Assembly: GCF_000182925.2 (NCBI RefSeq)
Contig: NC_026503.1
Span: forward strand, 744,001 to 808,000
DNA: 64,000 nucleotides
DNA from: Neurospora crassa OR74A
Lineage: Eukaryota; Ascomycota; Sordariomycetes; Sordariales; Sordariaceae
Direction: 5' to 3'
Shown: positions 24,340 through 36,250 of the stretch, piece after piece
How the letters are laid out: each line of letters starts with the position of its first letter
How positions within the stretch are numbered: the stretch's first letter is position 1
Translations under genes and position numbers: made by a program
Notes under the pieces: model-generated
Told to the model about the DNA's origin: nothing
What the model saw: the letters and a program-made list of their open reading frames with translations, nothing else
Database searches by the model: none

Positions 24340-25700
24340 TATTCGGACGCTTCTTCTACGAGGTGTGTTCCGGCTTTATTATATAGCTTTTAATATTTAT
24401 TACGGTTCTTGTAGTTTATTGCTAGCGAGGATATTATTGTACTTGAGGCGAAGCGTATTGTTTTATTAATTTTATTTAATTTATTCTTATCGAACTTGCT
24501 AAATATATTCTTATTAAAGCGATTTCTATTAGAACGATTTTTATTGTATCCTTTATCCTGTCGCTACTTGTCGGTTATAGTTGCTCTCTATTTTACTGCT
24601 GCGATTAGGACTACCTTAGACTTAGTAATACTCTTTATATAGCTCTTTAGGGTATCGCCCTTCTTATTGTTAATGGGGGGTCGAAGATATTGTTTAATAT
24701 AGAAATCCAGGCTGTTCCAAATGTGTATTATTATACTATACTAGTTACTAGAATTGTATTTCCCTATTATATCTATAGTACAAGCGTATTGCAATTGCCT
24801 CTATATATATTAAGTTAAAGTTCCCTTATTATTAATAATTTAGTTTAAAGTTAAATATCCTTTAGTAAATTTCGTAATTGTAGAGGCTACGTCGGGTAAG
24901 AATCGTTCGACCAATTTTTATAATAAAATATAGATACTATTATTCTTCTAAGAGCGCTTCTATTTACTGTCTACCTTAGTAAACCACTAGATTATAGTAG
25001 AACCTCCTAAAGTAGTATAGAATATAATTACTAAATATTTACTAATACGGCTATCGGCGTCAGCTCTATCCACGTATTATATAATATATTTACAAAATAT
25101 GTATACGTTAGTAAATATTAGGTTCTTAAAATCGGTAATAATTCCTAAATCCTTTAGGTCCTCTCTATTTAGGTCGAAGGCCCCTAGCTCGTTACGCTTT
25201 ACTTTATAAAAATATTCGTTGTCGCTCTAATATCTAGAATGCTTTATTTTATATTTAGATTTTTTTCGGTAGCCTAAATTAGAGTTTAACGAATCTGGGT
25301 CTAATGAGTCCGAATTTGAAGATTCGGGGTTGGAAGATTTTAAATCGCTGGACGAGTTTGAGTTGTTGCTATCCTCTGGCTTGATTTTGAATTTCTTTTT
25401 ATATTTTAACTTCTTATTAGATTTACTGCGTATAGAACTATGTTTTGAAGTTATTGACTTTATATCTCCGATAATTATTAGGTTTATAGACGTACTTGTA
25501 ATTTAATTACGAGGGTTTAACGAAGGGTTCTTAAAGATGTAGTTAGTATATTTCTCGGTCTGGGGCGGGGCTTCGGCTATACGAGGAATTTATTTAAATG
25601 CGGTTGGTATCGGGGGTTCGGATGCGATATAGTTGGGTATTTGTAGTTGTACTAATAGTATTCCGGAGATGGGAAGTCCCTCTAAAGTACTTTAGTAGTT
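24340..25700 (-). pseudogene. Gypsy-B gag
   Basis: Minus-strand text with few stops: DADSRISKYLVIIFYTTLGG near 25060, LVERFLPDVASTITKFTKGY near 24890, DTLKSYIKSITKSKVVLIAA near 24640, then a lysine/asparagine-rich basic tail (NKNRSNRNRFNKNIF) near 24520. This is the usual capsid-then-basic-nucleocapsid layout. A CCHC knuckle was not seen. Boundaries are approximate; 25700-27628 is discussed separately. Confidence 0.6.
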
Positions 25701-27628
25701 AGGTATATTAAAATTATAAATACATATTAGATCTATATAACTATAAGGGGGCAATTCTAAATATTTAGTATAAATATCGATCTATATACCGTTCCTACCG
25801 CTCAATTCTTCTAGTATGCTCTTTATTAATATATAAAATAATTTGCCGGGGGCGGGCGGAGTAGATTTGGGCTATCGAATTTCTTCGAATATATTGGTTA
25901 AATTGGTATTTGTGGATTCTGATAAGGAGGGTATAGTAATAGGCCTAGCCTTTTTGGGAGTAGATAGTTCGGTTTATTTAAGTAATAGGGATAAAGGATT
26001 AAGAGGAGTATAGGGACTATTGGATAGGCTTTTTGTAATTTCGTTTAAAATCTTATTCTAGATATTTATACGTAGGTCGTTGAATTAATTTATTTTATTT
26101 TTAGTAATAGTTTTCTTAGCCCCCTTCTATACTATTTTTAGTACTTTAATAGATTAGTTGAAATAGAATTGTTAATCCTTAAATTTCTTTTCTAAAAAGT
26201 TATTATAATTTCCTATAGTTGCTTTAAAGAATGTTTGCTAGCTTTGGGCAACTTTCTTTAAGAATTCTTATTAGTTAAGTAATTAAATTTCGAAGTACTT
26301 AGCTATCTCTATTTAATTAGCTACGTATATGCCTTGGTATTCCTTAGAGTAGTTGTCCAATAGTTTATTTATAGATTGAATAAGTTTAGTAGTAAGATCT
26401 TCTTTTTAGGAATTAATTATCCCCTATATCTTTTTGTTATAAAGTACGAGGCTATTGCTAATATTTTTTTTAATATTTTTAATTAATTTAATATTAGATT
26501 ATATTTATTTGGCTACGACTTTAGTTTATTCGGCGAATTAAAGTCGGATTATCGATTGAGTTTAATTAATTTTTGAATTAAAATACACTATACTCTCTTT
26601 ATTATTTCTAAATTTTTTGGGTCTAATTAGAAGAAGTGCATTTATATTGTACGCTAGTAAATTTATAATTCTTAATTTGTATTTGCGTTCCGGAGGAATA
26701 GGGTTTAATACTATTTTAATATTAATTTACTTTAAAATATTCTATTAATAGGTATTTATTGAGGGGTATTATACGATTGGAGGGGTATAAATATTCTTCA
26801 ATACTTTTAAAGATCGTTTTAAAGGGTAGGAGTTAATTAATTGGAATATATTATTGTATTCGTCGTACTTATCGGTATCGAACTTCTCAATATTATTATA
26901 GAGCCTTACTTTATTTTTAAGGCGAATAGAATTACTAAGGTAATTATTATTAATTTCCTTGAAGGGATTTAAATTGGGTTCTAAATTGGAGGTTAGTTCG
27001 ATATTACAGGCCGCTAATACACTCTAGTTAATACTATTAAAATTAATGAAAGAGCCGGGTATATCGGCGATTAGCCTAAAGTATATTAAATAAGTACGAA
27101 TTTAAACTAGTCTTATAATTATTACAACCGGTATATTAATAGTAAAAGTATATAAATAGGATTTAGATTAGATTGGATACTATTACGTACTCAAGTTCGG
27201 TAACGGGTGAAACCTTTAATATTTAGTAATTTCATAATACTAGGGTCTAGGTAGTAATAGATATAGTTATTTAAATTCGCTATATGGAGTGGAATAGAGT
27301 AAAAGGGACTTTACAGTTACTTAAATTCATTATAAAGTATAGAGAGGAGAATTTTGTAGTTACTTAAATTCGTTGTGAGAGTAAAGCGATTATGTACCTA
27401 AGTTCGGTAACCGTTGGAAGCGGAGGTAATAATTAGATTGTGTTAATTAAATAAATGGTTTATTTATTAGGGGGAGGAAAGGTGGTTGTAATTGTAAGAT
27501 TACTTAAGTTTGTTTTATGTACTTATTTGCGTCGTTGTGCGATTACGATGTCCGATAACTAAATCCACCGATTTTACTAAAGTATTAATTGGTTTGAGGT
27601 TATTTAATTTATAATTGTAGCTACTATT
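25700..27628 (-). other. Gypsy-B gag N-terminal region and 5' leader
   Basis: About 1.9 kb between recognisable gag and the 5' LTR. Short Gln/Lys-rich minus-strand stretches (26000-26700) suggest an N-terminal gag extension with coiled-coil character. 27000-27628 contains repeated ACTTAA(A/G)TTCG(G/C)T-type words (near 27190, 27270, 27320, 27370, 27500) and no frame. No clear primer-binding site was seen next to 27629. Confidence 0.4.
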
Positions 27629-27889
27629 TAATACTATTGAGAGGGTATTTTGAAAAGCATAGTATGTATAGTATTTGAATATGTGTAAATTGATAATTTG
27701 GAAAGAATCTAGAGTAGGAAGCTTGTGGGCGGTCGATTAACCTTAAAGAGGTATGTAAGCCTTATCTAATCTACAGGACCCACCAAGGTGGGTGCGACCC
27801 GCGACCGCGGGTCAAGTGCCAGCCGTACCACGGCTGCGGCACGGGTCACATGTTCCATCATGTGACACCATGATACCTTTCCGGTATCA
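27629..27889 (-). repeat. Gypsy-B 5' LTR (right)
   Basis: 261 bp, TAATACTA...CGGTATCA; the outer end keeps the unmutated CGGTATCA. The last 112 bases are GC-rich and free of RIP. Being the 5' LTR of a minus-strand element, this copy would carry the promoter. Confidence 0.92.
27778..27889. other. Five consecutive perfect inverted repeats in the gypsy-B LTR
   Basis: Back-to-back hairpins: ACCCACC-AA-GGTGGGT (27778-27793); GACCCGCG-AC-CGCGGGTC (27796-27813); AGCCGT-ACC-ACGGCT (27821-27835), extendable by GTGCC/GGCAC; TCACATG-TTCCAT-CATGTGA (27846-27865); TGATACC-TTTCC-GGTATCA (27871-27889, overlapping the LTR end). The same series is damaged by CpA changes at 19433-19544. Confidence 0.85.
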
Positions 27890-27894
27890 CTTTC
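27890..27894. repeat. Gypsy-B target duplication CTTTC (right)
   Basis: CTTTC directly after the right LTR; matches 19279-19283. Confidence 0.9.
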
Positions 27895-28280
27895 GAACTC
27901 CTATTCCTACTATTCTTCGTTATTATTATTATTAGTCTTTATTATAGTCCTGCCCTAATTTACTATAGTATTTTATTCGATATCTTATTATTTTAGAAAT
28001 TTCATTATCTCTTAGAGTTTAATTATAGAAATATAGAAAATTAGATAAATTTTTATATTTTTAGGAAATTAAAATTTAACTTTGTGAGAGTCGTACTCTA
28101 GTACCTTAAATAGTCCTTTAAATTTAGGTACTAATTTAGCCTAAAGTTTGCTAGTAGCGAGGTTCTTAGTATTAAGGAGGATTCTATTACTAATACAATA
28201 TTTAGGTATATTAATACGGTTCTCGTTCGCTTTCGCCTTATATTAGTCTTATATTTGTTTAGAAAGTGCAATAATACCTT
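27895..28280 (-). pseudogene. Gypsy-A integrase C-terminal module and chromodomain N-terminal part
   Basis: Minus strand reads LVPKFKGLFKVLEYDSHKVK near 28120, the GPF/Y-type module of chromovirus integrases (LxPKFxGPFxVLE), then FYISIIKL (FHISMLKL-like) near 28020, then an acidic EF-E string running to the insertion point. The frame continues at 19278. Confidence 0.8.
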
Positions 28281-29300
28281 CTAAAACCGTTTGGAAGCGG
28301 TTAACTATTTTTGAAGCTTTTAAGGAACTCCTTTTTTTATATTTCTAAGAGGTTAGGAGGGTATAGCCTTAATAATTCCATTCTTATCTAAAGGTAGAAG
28401 TTATAGTTAGTATAGAATAGGTTTATTTCTATAGTTTCGGATATTATATTATTATAGGCGAATTTAACTAATAGTAGCCAATCTACTTAATTATTATATA
28501 CCTAATTAATGTAGAGCTTTAAATATTATTCTATTTTAGCGGTAATTCTTTTAATTTACCTATTAGTTTAGGAGTGGAAGGTTAATAATAGCTTTACTAT
28601 TACGCTTAATCTTTTATATAGTATTCTCTATAGTATTAAAATAAATTAGGAGCCCCTATCCAATACAATTTTATTTAACAATCCGTAGATATTATAGACT
28701 TTTTCAATAAATCTCTTAATTAATTCTTCAATTTCTAGCATCTCTATTGGAATATAGTGTCGTATTTTTATTAGGCGGTCGATTACAACTATAATATAAC
28801 GAAAAGTACGTCCTTATTTAATATAGGGTATTATAGGGGTTATATAGTTTATAGAAATTTGTAACTACAATATAAAAGGGATTGGGAATAGTTTTCAATA
28901 GCCTGCTAACGAGTATTTTAATAATTTAGTTTTCGTATAAGCGAGATAGCCTTTATAGAATTCCTTAATAAATTAATATATCCGCGGCTAGTAGTAGGAT
29001 TAATTGAATCTTTTATATATTCTTTTGTGCCCGGGATGCTTATTTAGTTTTACCGTATATATTTTATAAATAAGTTGGAGTTAGGTTTTTTTATTATTAA
29101 GGTTAATAAGGATTCGTTCTTTTATACCCTTCTATTAGTATATTCGTCTTTGTTTGGTTGTATATTCTGTAAATATAACTTTAAAATATTTTTTAATTTC
29201 TAAAGTTTAATTTCTCTAATTTTCTTTTTGTAGGTAGGAGATTATCTCTTATATTAAATTCGACTCTAAGTAGCTATCGTTAATTAAATTATCTATTAAT
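28280..29300 (-). pseudogene. Gypsy-A integrase core
   Basis: Decayed minus-strand region between RNase H and the GPF module, about 1 kb, the expected size of zinc-binding plus DDE core. Specific catalytic residues are not claimed. It would insert the element cDNA into chromatin. Confidence 0.55.
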
Positions 29301-30407
29301 TTTATTATCTCTAATTCGTAGAGTCCAACGTTTCCCAAATCCAGGTCGTCCTAACTTTAGTAAATATTTTTTATTACCCCTAAGTATAGATATACTATAT
29401 TTACTGTATCCTCCTCGTTAAAAAATATTAGATTGAAATAATTTAGGTTAATAAGGGGCTTCTTTCTAACAGGTAACTGTTCGTCCTTTATATTTCGGGG
29501 TCTATCTTTAGGTTTTCTATTTACTATATTAGGCTTTACGTTTTCGGGCCCCTTCCTATAGGTAATTCGAAAGTTAAAACGGTTAAGAAACTCTAATTAT
29601 TATACATACTTTGGTATAAGTTGTTTCGTAGCCGTAAATACTTTTAGGTTTTTATAGTCGGTAATAATCTTTACCTATTCTTAAGCGCCTTCTAATTCTA
29701 ATAACTATTCTTCTAGGGCTTTTATAATAATTAGTAACTCTTTATTATAGATATTATAATTATATTCTGCTACTATATACTTTATTAAGAAGTACGCTAC
29801 TAGGTAAAGGATATTATTGTCCCCCTATTGTAAGAGGGTGCTACTTGAGGCTTAATTGGAGGTGTCCGCTTTAAAAATTATTTTTTTTATTTAGTTATAT
29901 ATTTTTGGTATTAGTGCGGTAGTAAATATAGTTTTTAATTGGTTAAACGCGGCTTGGTATTCGATATTCTATTACTAATTATTAATTTTCTTTATTAATT
30001 TATATAGAGGTTTTGCTATATTCGAGAAGTTTTTAATAAAATAGTAATAGAAGTTCGCGAACCTAAGGAATAATTGAAGCGCTCTTTTAAATTTTAGAGC
30101 CTCCTATTCTATTACTATTTTAATTTTATCTATATCCATCTCAATTCCTCTTAGTATAATGATGAGGCCTAGGTATTTTATTCTAATAATATAGAATTTA
30201 TACTTATTTATATCGATTTATCAATTTAAATATTTAAGGCGGTTAAGGACGTTGGAGACGTACTTAATATACTCCTTTTTATTATTTAAATAAATTATGA
30301 TGTCGTCTAAGTAGGTTATAGCGAATTTGTTTAAAGTGTTATATAATACATTATTTATAAAGTTCTAAAATATAACTAGTACTCCCTATAAATTAAAGGG
30401 ATAGATT
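29300..30407 (-). pseudogene. Gypsy-A reverse transcriptase C-terminus and RNase H
   Basis: YLDD box intact at 30302-30313 in AITYLDDIIIYLNNKKEYIK, preceded by FINNVLYNTLNKF (FINDVLxxxLDKF motif) near 30345 and followed by VSNVLNRLKY. RNase H occupies about 29550-30180. The first half of the RT is at 59886-60300, and the frame KFNLYKSL / IYPFNL is restored when LINE-B is removed. An unmutated YLDD makes this the least damaged gypsy RT here. Confidence 0.85.
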
Positions 30408-30420
30408 AGGGATTTATATA
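30408..30420. repeat. LINE-B target duplication (left)
   Basis: AGGGATTTATATA, identical to 59873-59885. Confidence 0.88.
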
Positions 30421-30934
30421 TTATCATTGATCTTATACACGCTAACTATTTACATAGTTCGCCCTATAGGCATATAGTACTACTTCGCTCGTAGTTAGTA
30501 GGAAAAACCGTACTGTAATAGCCGGATAAAAACCCTCCGCTTCGTTATCGCTATAGCGCCGTATCGGCTCCGTACCATCCCGTTTTCCTTCCTCTCGGTA
30601 TAACCTTACTATTATAACCGAAGCTATAAATTTTTATTATATATATAGCCGACCCTACCCCGACTAGTCGCCGCCTTCCTTCCGTCTTTTTACTATTACT
30701 TCCTTATAATCAGTAGCCTTTTATCCTATTTTTCTTCAATTATATTATTCCGGATCGCCTAATTTATTTATAAAAGAAACCTCGACCCGGCTCTTTCTTT
30801 CCTTCCTTCTTTCCTTTCTTATATTATACTATTGCTTCTACTATATTATATTCGTATTCTAATCGAATCTATCGCCGTTTTATATCCGTATCCAACCCGA
30901 ACCGGTATTACTATTATTATATTATACCGTATAA

Positions 30935-32170
30935 AAAACCTCCTAGCGCTACAAAGAAAACGCCCGCTTTAAAAGTATTGGAAATTGTAGCCCCCCCTAA
31001 CAAATTAAAAAGCGAAGTTATAGTAGAGGTTATAATATTTAGCGTTAGCCCTACTAATTCGCTTTATAATAACGCCCTAATTAAATCTATTACCCTCGAG
31101 AAAATTAGAAAATATTTATTAAAGGAGATATAAGAGAAGAAGGGCGCTATTATAGGATATTTTTAGCCTCCCGAATTTTATAGATAGTATAATTCCTATA
31201 CCTATAGCCTATAGCGTATTCTTCCTATAATTTATAATAACCTAGCCGGCTTCTAGCTCGCCTTTAATTAAGTTTAATACCTCTAAAATCCTTATAAATC
31301 TCTATTTCGTTTCTATAGCGTCCCTATATTTAATTCTTAAGGTAATTTACCCTAATGCCCTTTATTATAAATATTAATCGTAGAAGAGGATGAAAGAATA
31401 CCTAAACGCTAAATTTACTCCCCTAGTATATGCTTTTATCAGGTCTACTATAGCACTATACAATTACAATACGGCCTAGGGTAATTTTAAGGTTTTCGTT
31501 AGTAGGGTATAGGTTATAGTTATTATATAAATTACGGCGGACTATATTAGTACCGATCCTTGATCTATCAGCGACTATTTAGCTTCGGATTTTATTATAG
31601 CGGTCGAATTTCTATTAAAGAAAAAGAAGCCTATTTATATTCCTATCGATACTTCCGCGGATCTTACTCTATTCTATAATAATATTACTATAATTCATTT
31701 CTATATCATAAAAATTAAAGAAATCATCTATATTCTTTTTAATAAAATTAATTTAATTACTATTAATATTAAATATATTAATAAGGGTATAATAGTAATC
31801 CGTACTAAGTAAAATAATTTTAATAATTACCTTTCTATTATAAATATTCTATAACGTCTTTATATTAGCCCTATTACTAATTCTCTTTATAAAGTTTTTT
31901 AGTATTGAGTAAACCGTCTATAATATTTATAATTATATTTTAAATATAGGTTCGATTAATAATATTACTTTTATTTAATTCTATTATAGTATAAAGACGG
32001 TATTTAGTAGTATTTTTCCCGAAGTTAACGAAGAGAGTTTTAATATAAAGGATAAATTTTTTAATAAAGAGGGTAAAATTAGTAACAATATTAATACAAT
32101 ATCAGTCGTTAATAATATAGAATAATTAATACCCTATTATCCTTCTAATTTAAATATAATTTAATTTTTT
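30935..32170 (+). pseudogene. Convergent opposite-strand ORF of LINE-B (ORF3 remnant)
   Basis: Plus strand, antisense to LINE-B. From about 30935 it is open for about 69 codons (SPTNSLYNNALIKSITLEKI, RKYLLKEI); after an apparent frameshift near 31265 about 160 codons have only a handful of TAA/TAG stops (DYLASDFIIAVEFLLKKKK, PIYIPIDTSADLTLFYNN), then IINIKYINKGIIVIRTK-like text. A second shift near 31925 leads to an acidic tail (VFSSIFPEVNEESFNIKDK). Family unknown. It ends next to the minus-strand ORF2 end near 32280, so the two converge. Confidence 0.5.
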
Positions 32171-32279
32171 TCCAGGGTTATTATTTATATATTTAGTATA
32201 CGTTTAGTCGGCTTCCTATTAATTCTAATATAATTCTATTCTAATTAAGTAACTCCTAATTTCGATTGGGTTTTTTATA

Positions 32280-34387
32280 TATATAATTAAATTACTCTAA
32301 TTTATACCTCCTAGCGCTTCTTCTATTTCCGTTACTCTTTTAATTCTAATTGCTAATTCGTACTTTTATAGCCTCCTTAGCTATAAGGCCTATTATAGAA
32401 TCTATTTAATATTCATTTTAAATTTATTATAGAATTCTTCCTCGTTAATTAATTATATAGAGGCATTCTCATCCTATAATTAAATCTATTCTATCTCCCA
32501 ATATTTTAATATAAAGTATTTGAACATCTCCTTCCCTATACTATACCAGTAATATAGCGTTATTACTTTTAGAACTTTTCTCTCGAATAGAAATACCTAT
32601 AGGCCTATCTTCCCAATTCTTACCTATATTAGTAGGGAACTTATAACCTTCGATAAATAATATAATATAGGATTCTTATTTATATTAAGCTATATATAAT
32701 ACTATAGTATAGTTCCGTTAAATTATATATACGCCTTTACAGCGCTTAAGTATTTCCTCTTCCTTATTGTTTTAACGACCTTTATATACTATTTCACTAC
32801 CTATTCTCTTTTTATCACTTCTTTTAATTACTTCTTCTTCTCCTCTAGCATAAACTCTCTTACCTCCCCTTATAATATTAATATGTTTTCAATTAAGGCT
32901 TATTATACGGCCTATTTAACCTTTACTCTACTACTAATCAGCGCTAAGTATAATAATTACTATACTCTTTAGCTCTAGATCTCGGCTATTACTTATATTA
33001 ATATACCCTATACGAAGGCTATTATTAAGGAATATATTAAATATTCTTCGAATACCCGGACTCTCTTATTAAAATAAAAATTAAAAGGGGGGCAGAAGGT
33101 TTCTATTTCGAAGTTAAAGGTTAACACTACCTTATACGTACTAGATACTACCTATAGGTAATTATTCTAAATTACAGCTAAATTATATACTAATCCGTAT
33201 AATTCTCCTATCGGCTCTATTAGAGTATAATAGGCTAATATACTATAAATTACCACTATTTAGATTACTTTAATATAGACTTCTCGTACATATACAAGGC
33301 TATATCCCTACAGTTTCGCTACAATTTATATTAAGGCGAATATTTATATTAATATTTTCTTCTTTACTATTTGGAAGTATATTTTATAAATAAATTTATA
33401 ATTAAACTATACGCTTAAGAACTTTACTAACTCCGTAGGTACTAATTAGTAACCTCCTAAGTTTATTATTTCCTATTTTAATTAATATATTTATATAAAA
33501 TAAATAAATTCCAACTTTACTACTTTAAATTCTATTACTCTTTCTATTGCTTATTCGTAATAAATCCTCTATACGGCCGCGAACTTCGTACAATTCTCCC
33601 ATATTAATTTCGAAAAGGTAAGGATATTAATATCGTTAGTAAATTTTACTATTATAATACCCTTAAGCCTTTTTAGCACTTTATATAGCGTAGTAATAAA
33701 GAGGAGGAATAAGATTAGGGAGAGGGGAGATCCTTATAGTACCCCTATAGTTATATTGAATTCCTTTAACGTTATTCTATTAAAATAGAAATTACTTATT
33801 CTATTCGATAAGAAATTTATAATTTAATATAAAAGTTATATTAGTAATCCTTTTTCTTAAAGCGTATATAGGAACTACTTATAATTTACCTAATCAAATA
33901 CCCCTTTAAAATCGAAGAGGAATAGTAATATAACTACTCCCGATTCCTAAATTATATATACTATTTCCGTTACTACCTTTATTATAAATTCTATTAACCT
34001 TCTTTTCTAATTCCCTATTTAGCCCTCGGGTAAGAGTCTATACTCTTCTATTATAAATACGAACCGTTCTACAATTATAACTTTTAATACCTTCTTCATA
34101 TAATTTAATAGTACAATAAACCTCTATACGCCCATAGTTTTTTATTATACTATTATCTTACCGGGTTTCTTTAGGATTACTACCTTAATATATTGTTATT
34201 ACACTAGAAATAACTTAAGTATAAAGCTCCTTATTACTACTATAATTAACGCTTCTACTAGCTTCCGCCCGTACGCTTTAAGAAATTTATTAGAAATCTA
34301 ATCGCTTCTTAATACTTTATTAAATACTATATACTATAGTATTTTCGTTACATCGTCGGCGCTAACTATATAATTTATTATTAATTA
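32280..34387 (-). pseudogene. LINE-B ORF2, reverse transcriptase
   Basis: Minus strand from the gypsy-C site: ADDVTKIL*YIVFNKVLRSD and SNKFLKAYGRKL (RT start), EEYRLLPEG*IGN near 34040, GVL*GSPLSLILFLLFI near 33730 (G-V-P-Q-G-S-P), catalytic FTND at 33632-33643 (FADD mutated), thumb EFIYFI near 33510, and C-terminal SSLLI*VRIGKIGL*VFLFERK near 32620 followed by a decayed Cys/His segment. This gives a full RT and connection domain of the Tad/I type. The endonuclease is at 58644-59872. Confidence 0.88.
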
Positions 34388-34392
34388 GGATT
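34388..34392. repeat. Gypsy-C target duplication GGATT (left)
   Basis: Identical to 58639-58643; directly abuts the LTR. Confidence 0.9.
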
Positions 34393-34732
34393 TGTTAGGA
34401 GGCTAAGAGCTCGTACACAGAAGCACCTCAGCGGCTACTGCTCCCCTTCGTTAACCGAAGCGTAGGATTATTAATAATAACGCCCATATCGGGTCGGGCT
34501 CGCGGGAAGGATAATCCGGTACCGCGCCGAGGCGCTAGACTAGTACGAGGCTCTATAATACTCGTTAACAGATAAATAGAGTTTATATAGGTATAGAAGA
34601 GGTTCAACAGAGTATAATTTATTATAGTCGGTAGTTATTAATATATTTTTAAATTAACCCTTAATTTACCGTCCCTTATATATAGCTACGATTGTAGTTA
34701 CTTCAGCCTACCTTTCGCCTACGTTCCTAATA
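34393..34732 (+). repeat. Gypsy-C 5' LTR
   Basis: 340 bp, TGTTAGGA...TTCCTAATA, matching 58299-58638 (340 bp, TATTAAGA...TTCCTGACA). Reconstructed ends TGTTAGG/CCTGACA are inverted. The GC-richer block 34410-34550 is little mutated. No certain TATA box or primer-binding site could be assigned. Confidence 0.92.
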
Positions 34733-35280
34733 AGTTAATAGCTCTTCCTCTAAGAATTAAGCTAGTACTATTAAAATATATATATATAGCGGTTAATTTA
34801 TCTTTCGTACTACTAAGGCTATTCCTCGTCCCTCTTATACTATTACCCCCATAGTTACTATAATTAAAACGACCCAACCTCCTCCGCCTTTATTATAATA
34901 ATATTAACCTACTATAGAGTTTATTAGAGAAGATAATAATAAAGATTACCCCCCTACGCCGCCCCAAGCTCCCTATTCGTACTTCTAAACTTCGGAAGCT
35001 AATAAGTTCGTATATAAGTAGTAATTATTCGAATTTCAGTTCGCTACAATTAAATTCCTCCTTAATTACCTCCCTTCGTATATATCCTAGTAGGAGTTAT
35101 TTGCTTTCGTAGGCTTCGCTGAATAAAATTTAGTAGGAAACTACCCCCCTATCCCAGCCGGGTTCTATTATTAGAATTACTTCTTTTATAATTAGATTTA
35201 TATTTTTACTATATTTCCCTTTACTACCCCTTTATCGGCGGCCGTTGCTACAATTACCCTTTTACTAATTGTAGCTACGC
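34733..35280 (+). other. Gypsy-C leader and gag N-terminal region
   Basis: No primer-binding site is recognised after 34732. From about 34860 the plus strand gives Pro/Thr/Tyr-rich text (EDNNEDYPPTPPQAPYSY near 34940) typical of a low-complexity gag N-terminus. Confidence 0.45.
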
Positions 35281-36250
35281 CGGCCCGTATTAAGCACCGT
35301 CCTAAATATAATACTACTAGATTTATTAGCGAAAGTTTCTTATAGTTGCGGAACTACCTTTATAATATCGATATATACTTTTAAAAGTACCTCTATACTT
35401 CCCTCTTATTCGCTATTAGCTATATTAAGGATAATCCTAAGAATATATAGATTAAATATATATTGGTTCTCTATAGTAAGCCTGGGTATAATACTATTTA
35501 TAATACGCCTACGTGGAGCGACCTTTATATCTTTTTAGAGACTGAATATAATAGTAATATTTAGGCTATTAAATAATCTGCTCTTAATAAGTTCGAACGT
35601 ATATAGTAAGGCGCCTCGGAAACCGTTTATAATTTTTATAACTATTATTATACTAAAGAATTTAATTTATTATATAATTAACCGGAATATATTCGGGTTA
35701 TTATTTAGGTTAATCGGTTATACTCTTTCTTTAAATAAAGCGTCCTTTCGACGGCCGATATTAATATAATAAACGAAGTAGTAGCGTACGTAGAATAATT
35801 AAAAGGCTTAGAGAGTATCGAACCATTTATATTACATTGCTAAAATTAAATATTTTTAAAGTATATTCCGTCGTCCTTTTCATCTTCGTACCCTCCTACT
35901 TCCTTTTCGAATATCCTTTTTTAATTATTCTATAGTAATAACCCCTCCGATTTTCCCTATCGCCCCCCTACCGTTTTTTAAATAAATTCTAATTTTATTT
36001 ATTCCTTTTATTATTAGAAAAGCTATATGTATAACTAGTATACCTAATCGAAATTACTAAATATTTATTACGAATATAGTATAACAGGCTATTTTATAGT
36101 AGTATACCCGAATTAAGCTTATTATAATTGTAATTAGGTTAATTATTTAGTATAGAATTGCCTTATTTTTATAAGTACCCCTTTATATAAAGCGAATACT
36201 AAATTAATTATAATTAGAATAGTAATTATAACTATTTAGGATAATACAAG
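35281..36250 (+). pseudogene. Gypsy-C gag with CCHC knuckle
   Basis: Plus strand: ARIKHRPKYNTTRFISESFL, then DIYF*KYLYTSLLFAISYIK, SDLYIFLETEYN, NYYYTKEFNLLYN and INEVVAYVE*LKGLESIEPF. This order matches the Retrotrans_gag capsid domain. Near 36049-36094, YYEYSITGYFIVVYP is a CCHC zinc knuckle (CxxCxxxGHxxxxCP) with Cys and His codons mutated to Tyr. Stops are at Gln/Trp positions. Confidence 0.75.

Larger units (their letters stand above)
19284..27889 (-). mobile_element. Gypsy-B, complete chromodomain Ty3/gypsy element
   Basis: 8.6-kb element in minus orientation with two 261-bp LTRs and a perfect 5-bp duplication. Right-to-left order is 5' LTR, leader, gag, protease, RT, RNase H, integrase, chromodomain, 3' LTR. 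All ORFs are interrupted by RIP stops. On the plus strand TG survives while CA is nearly gone, a strand asymmetry confined to the element. It is inserted in the chromodomain of gypsy-A. Confidence 0.92.
30421..34387 (-). mobile_element. LINE-B, 3' segment
   Basis: Minus-strand non-LTR element of a second family, 5'-truncated (its 5' end is at 59872, inside the endonuclease) and flanked by a 13-bp duplication. It is split at 34387 by gypsy-C and resumes at 58644. The 3' terminus (30421) lacks poly(A); a conserved 3' word GGAAAAACCGTAC...GCCGGAT lies at 30501-30537. Confidence 0.88.
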
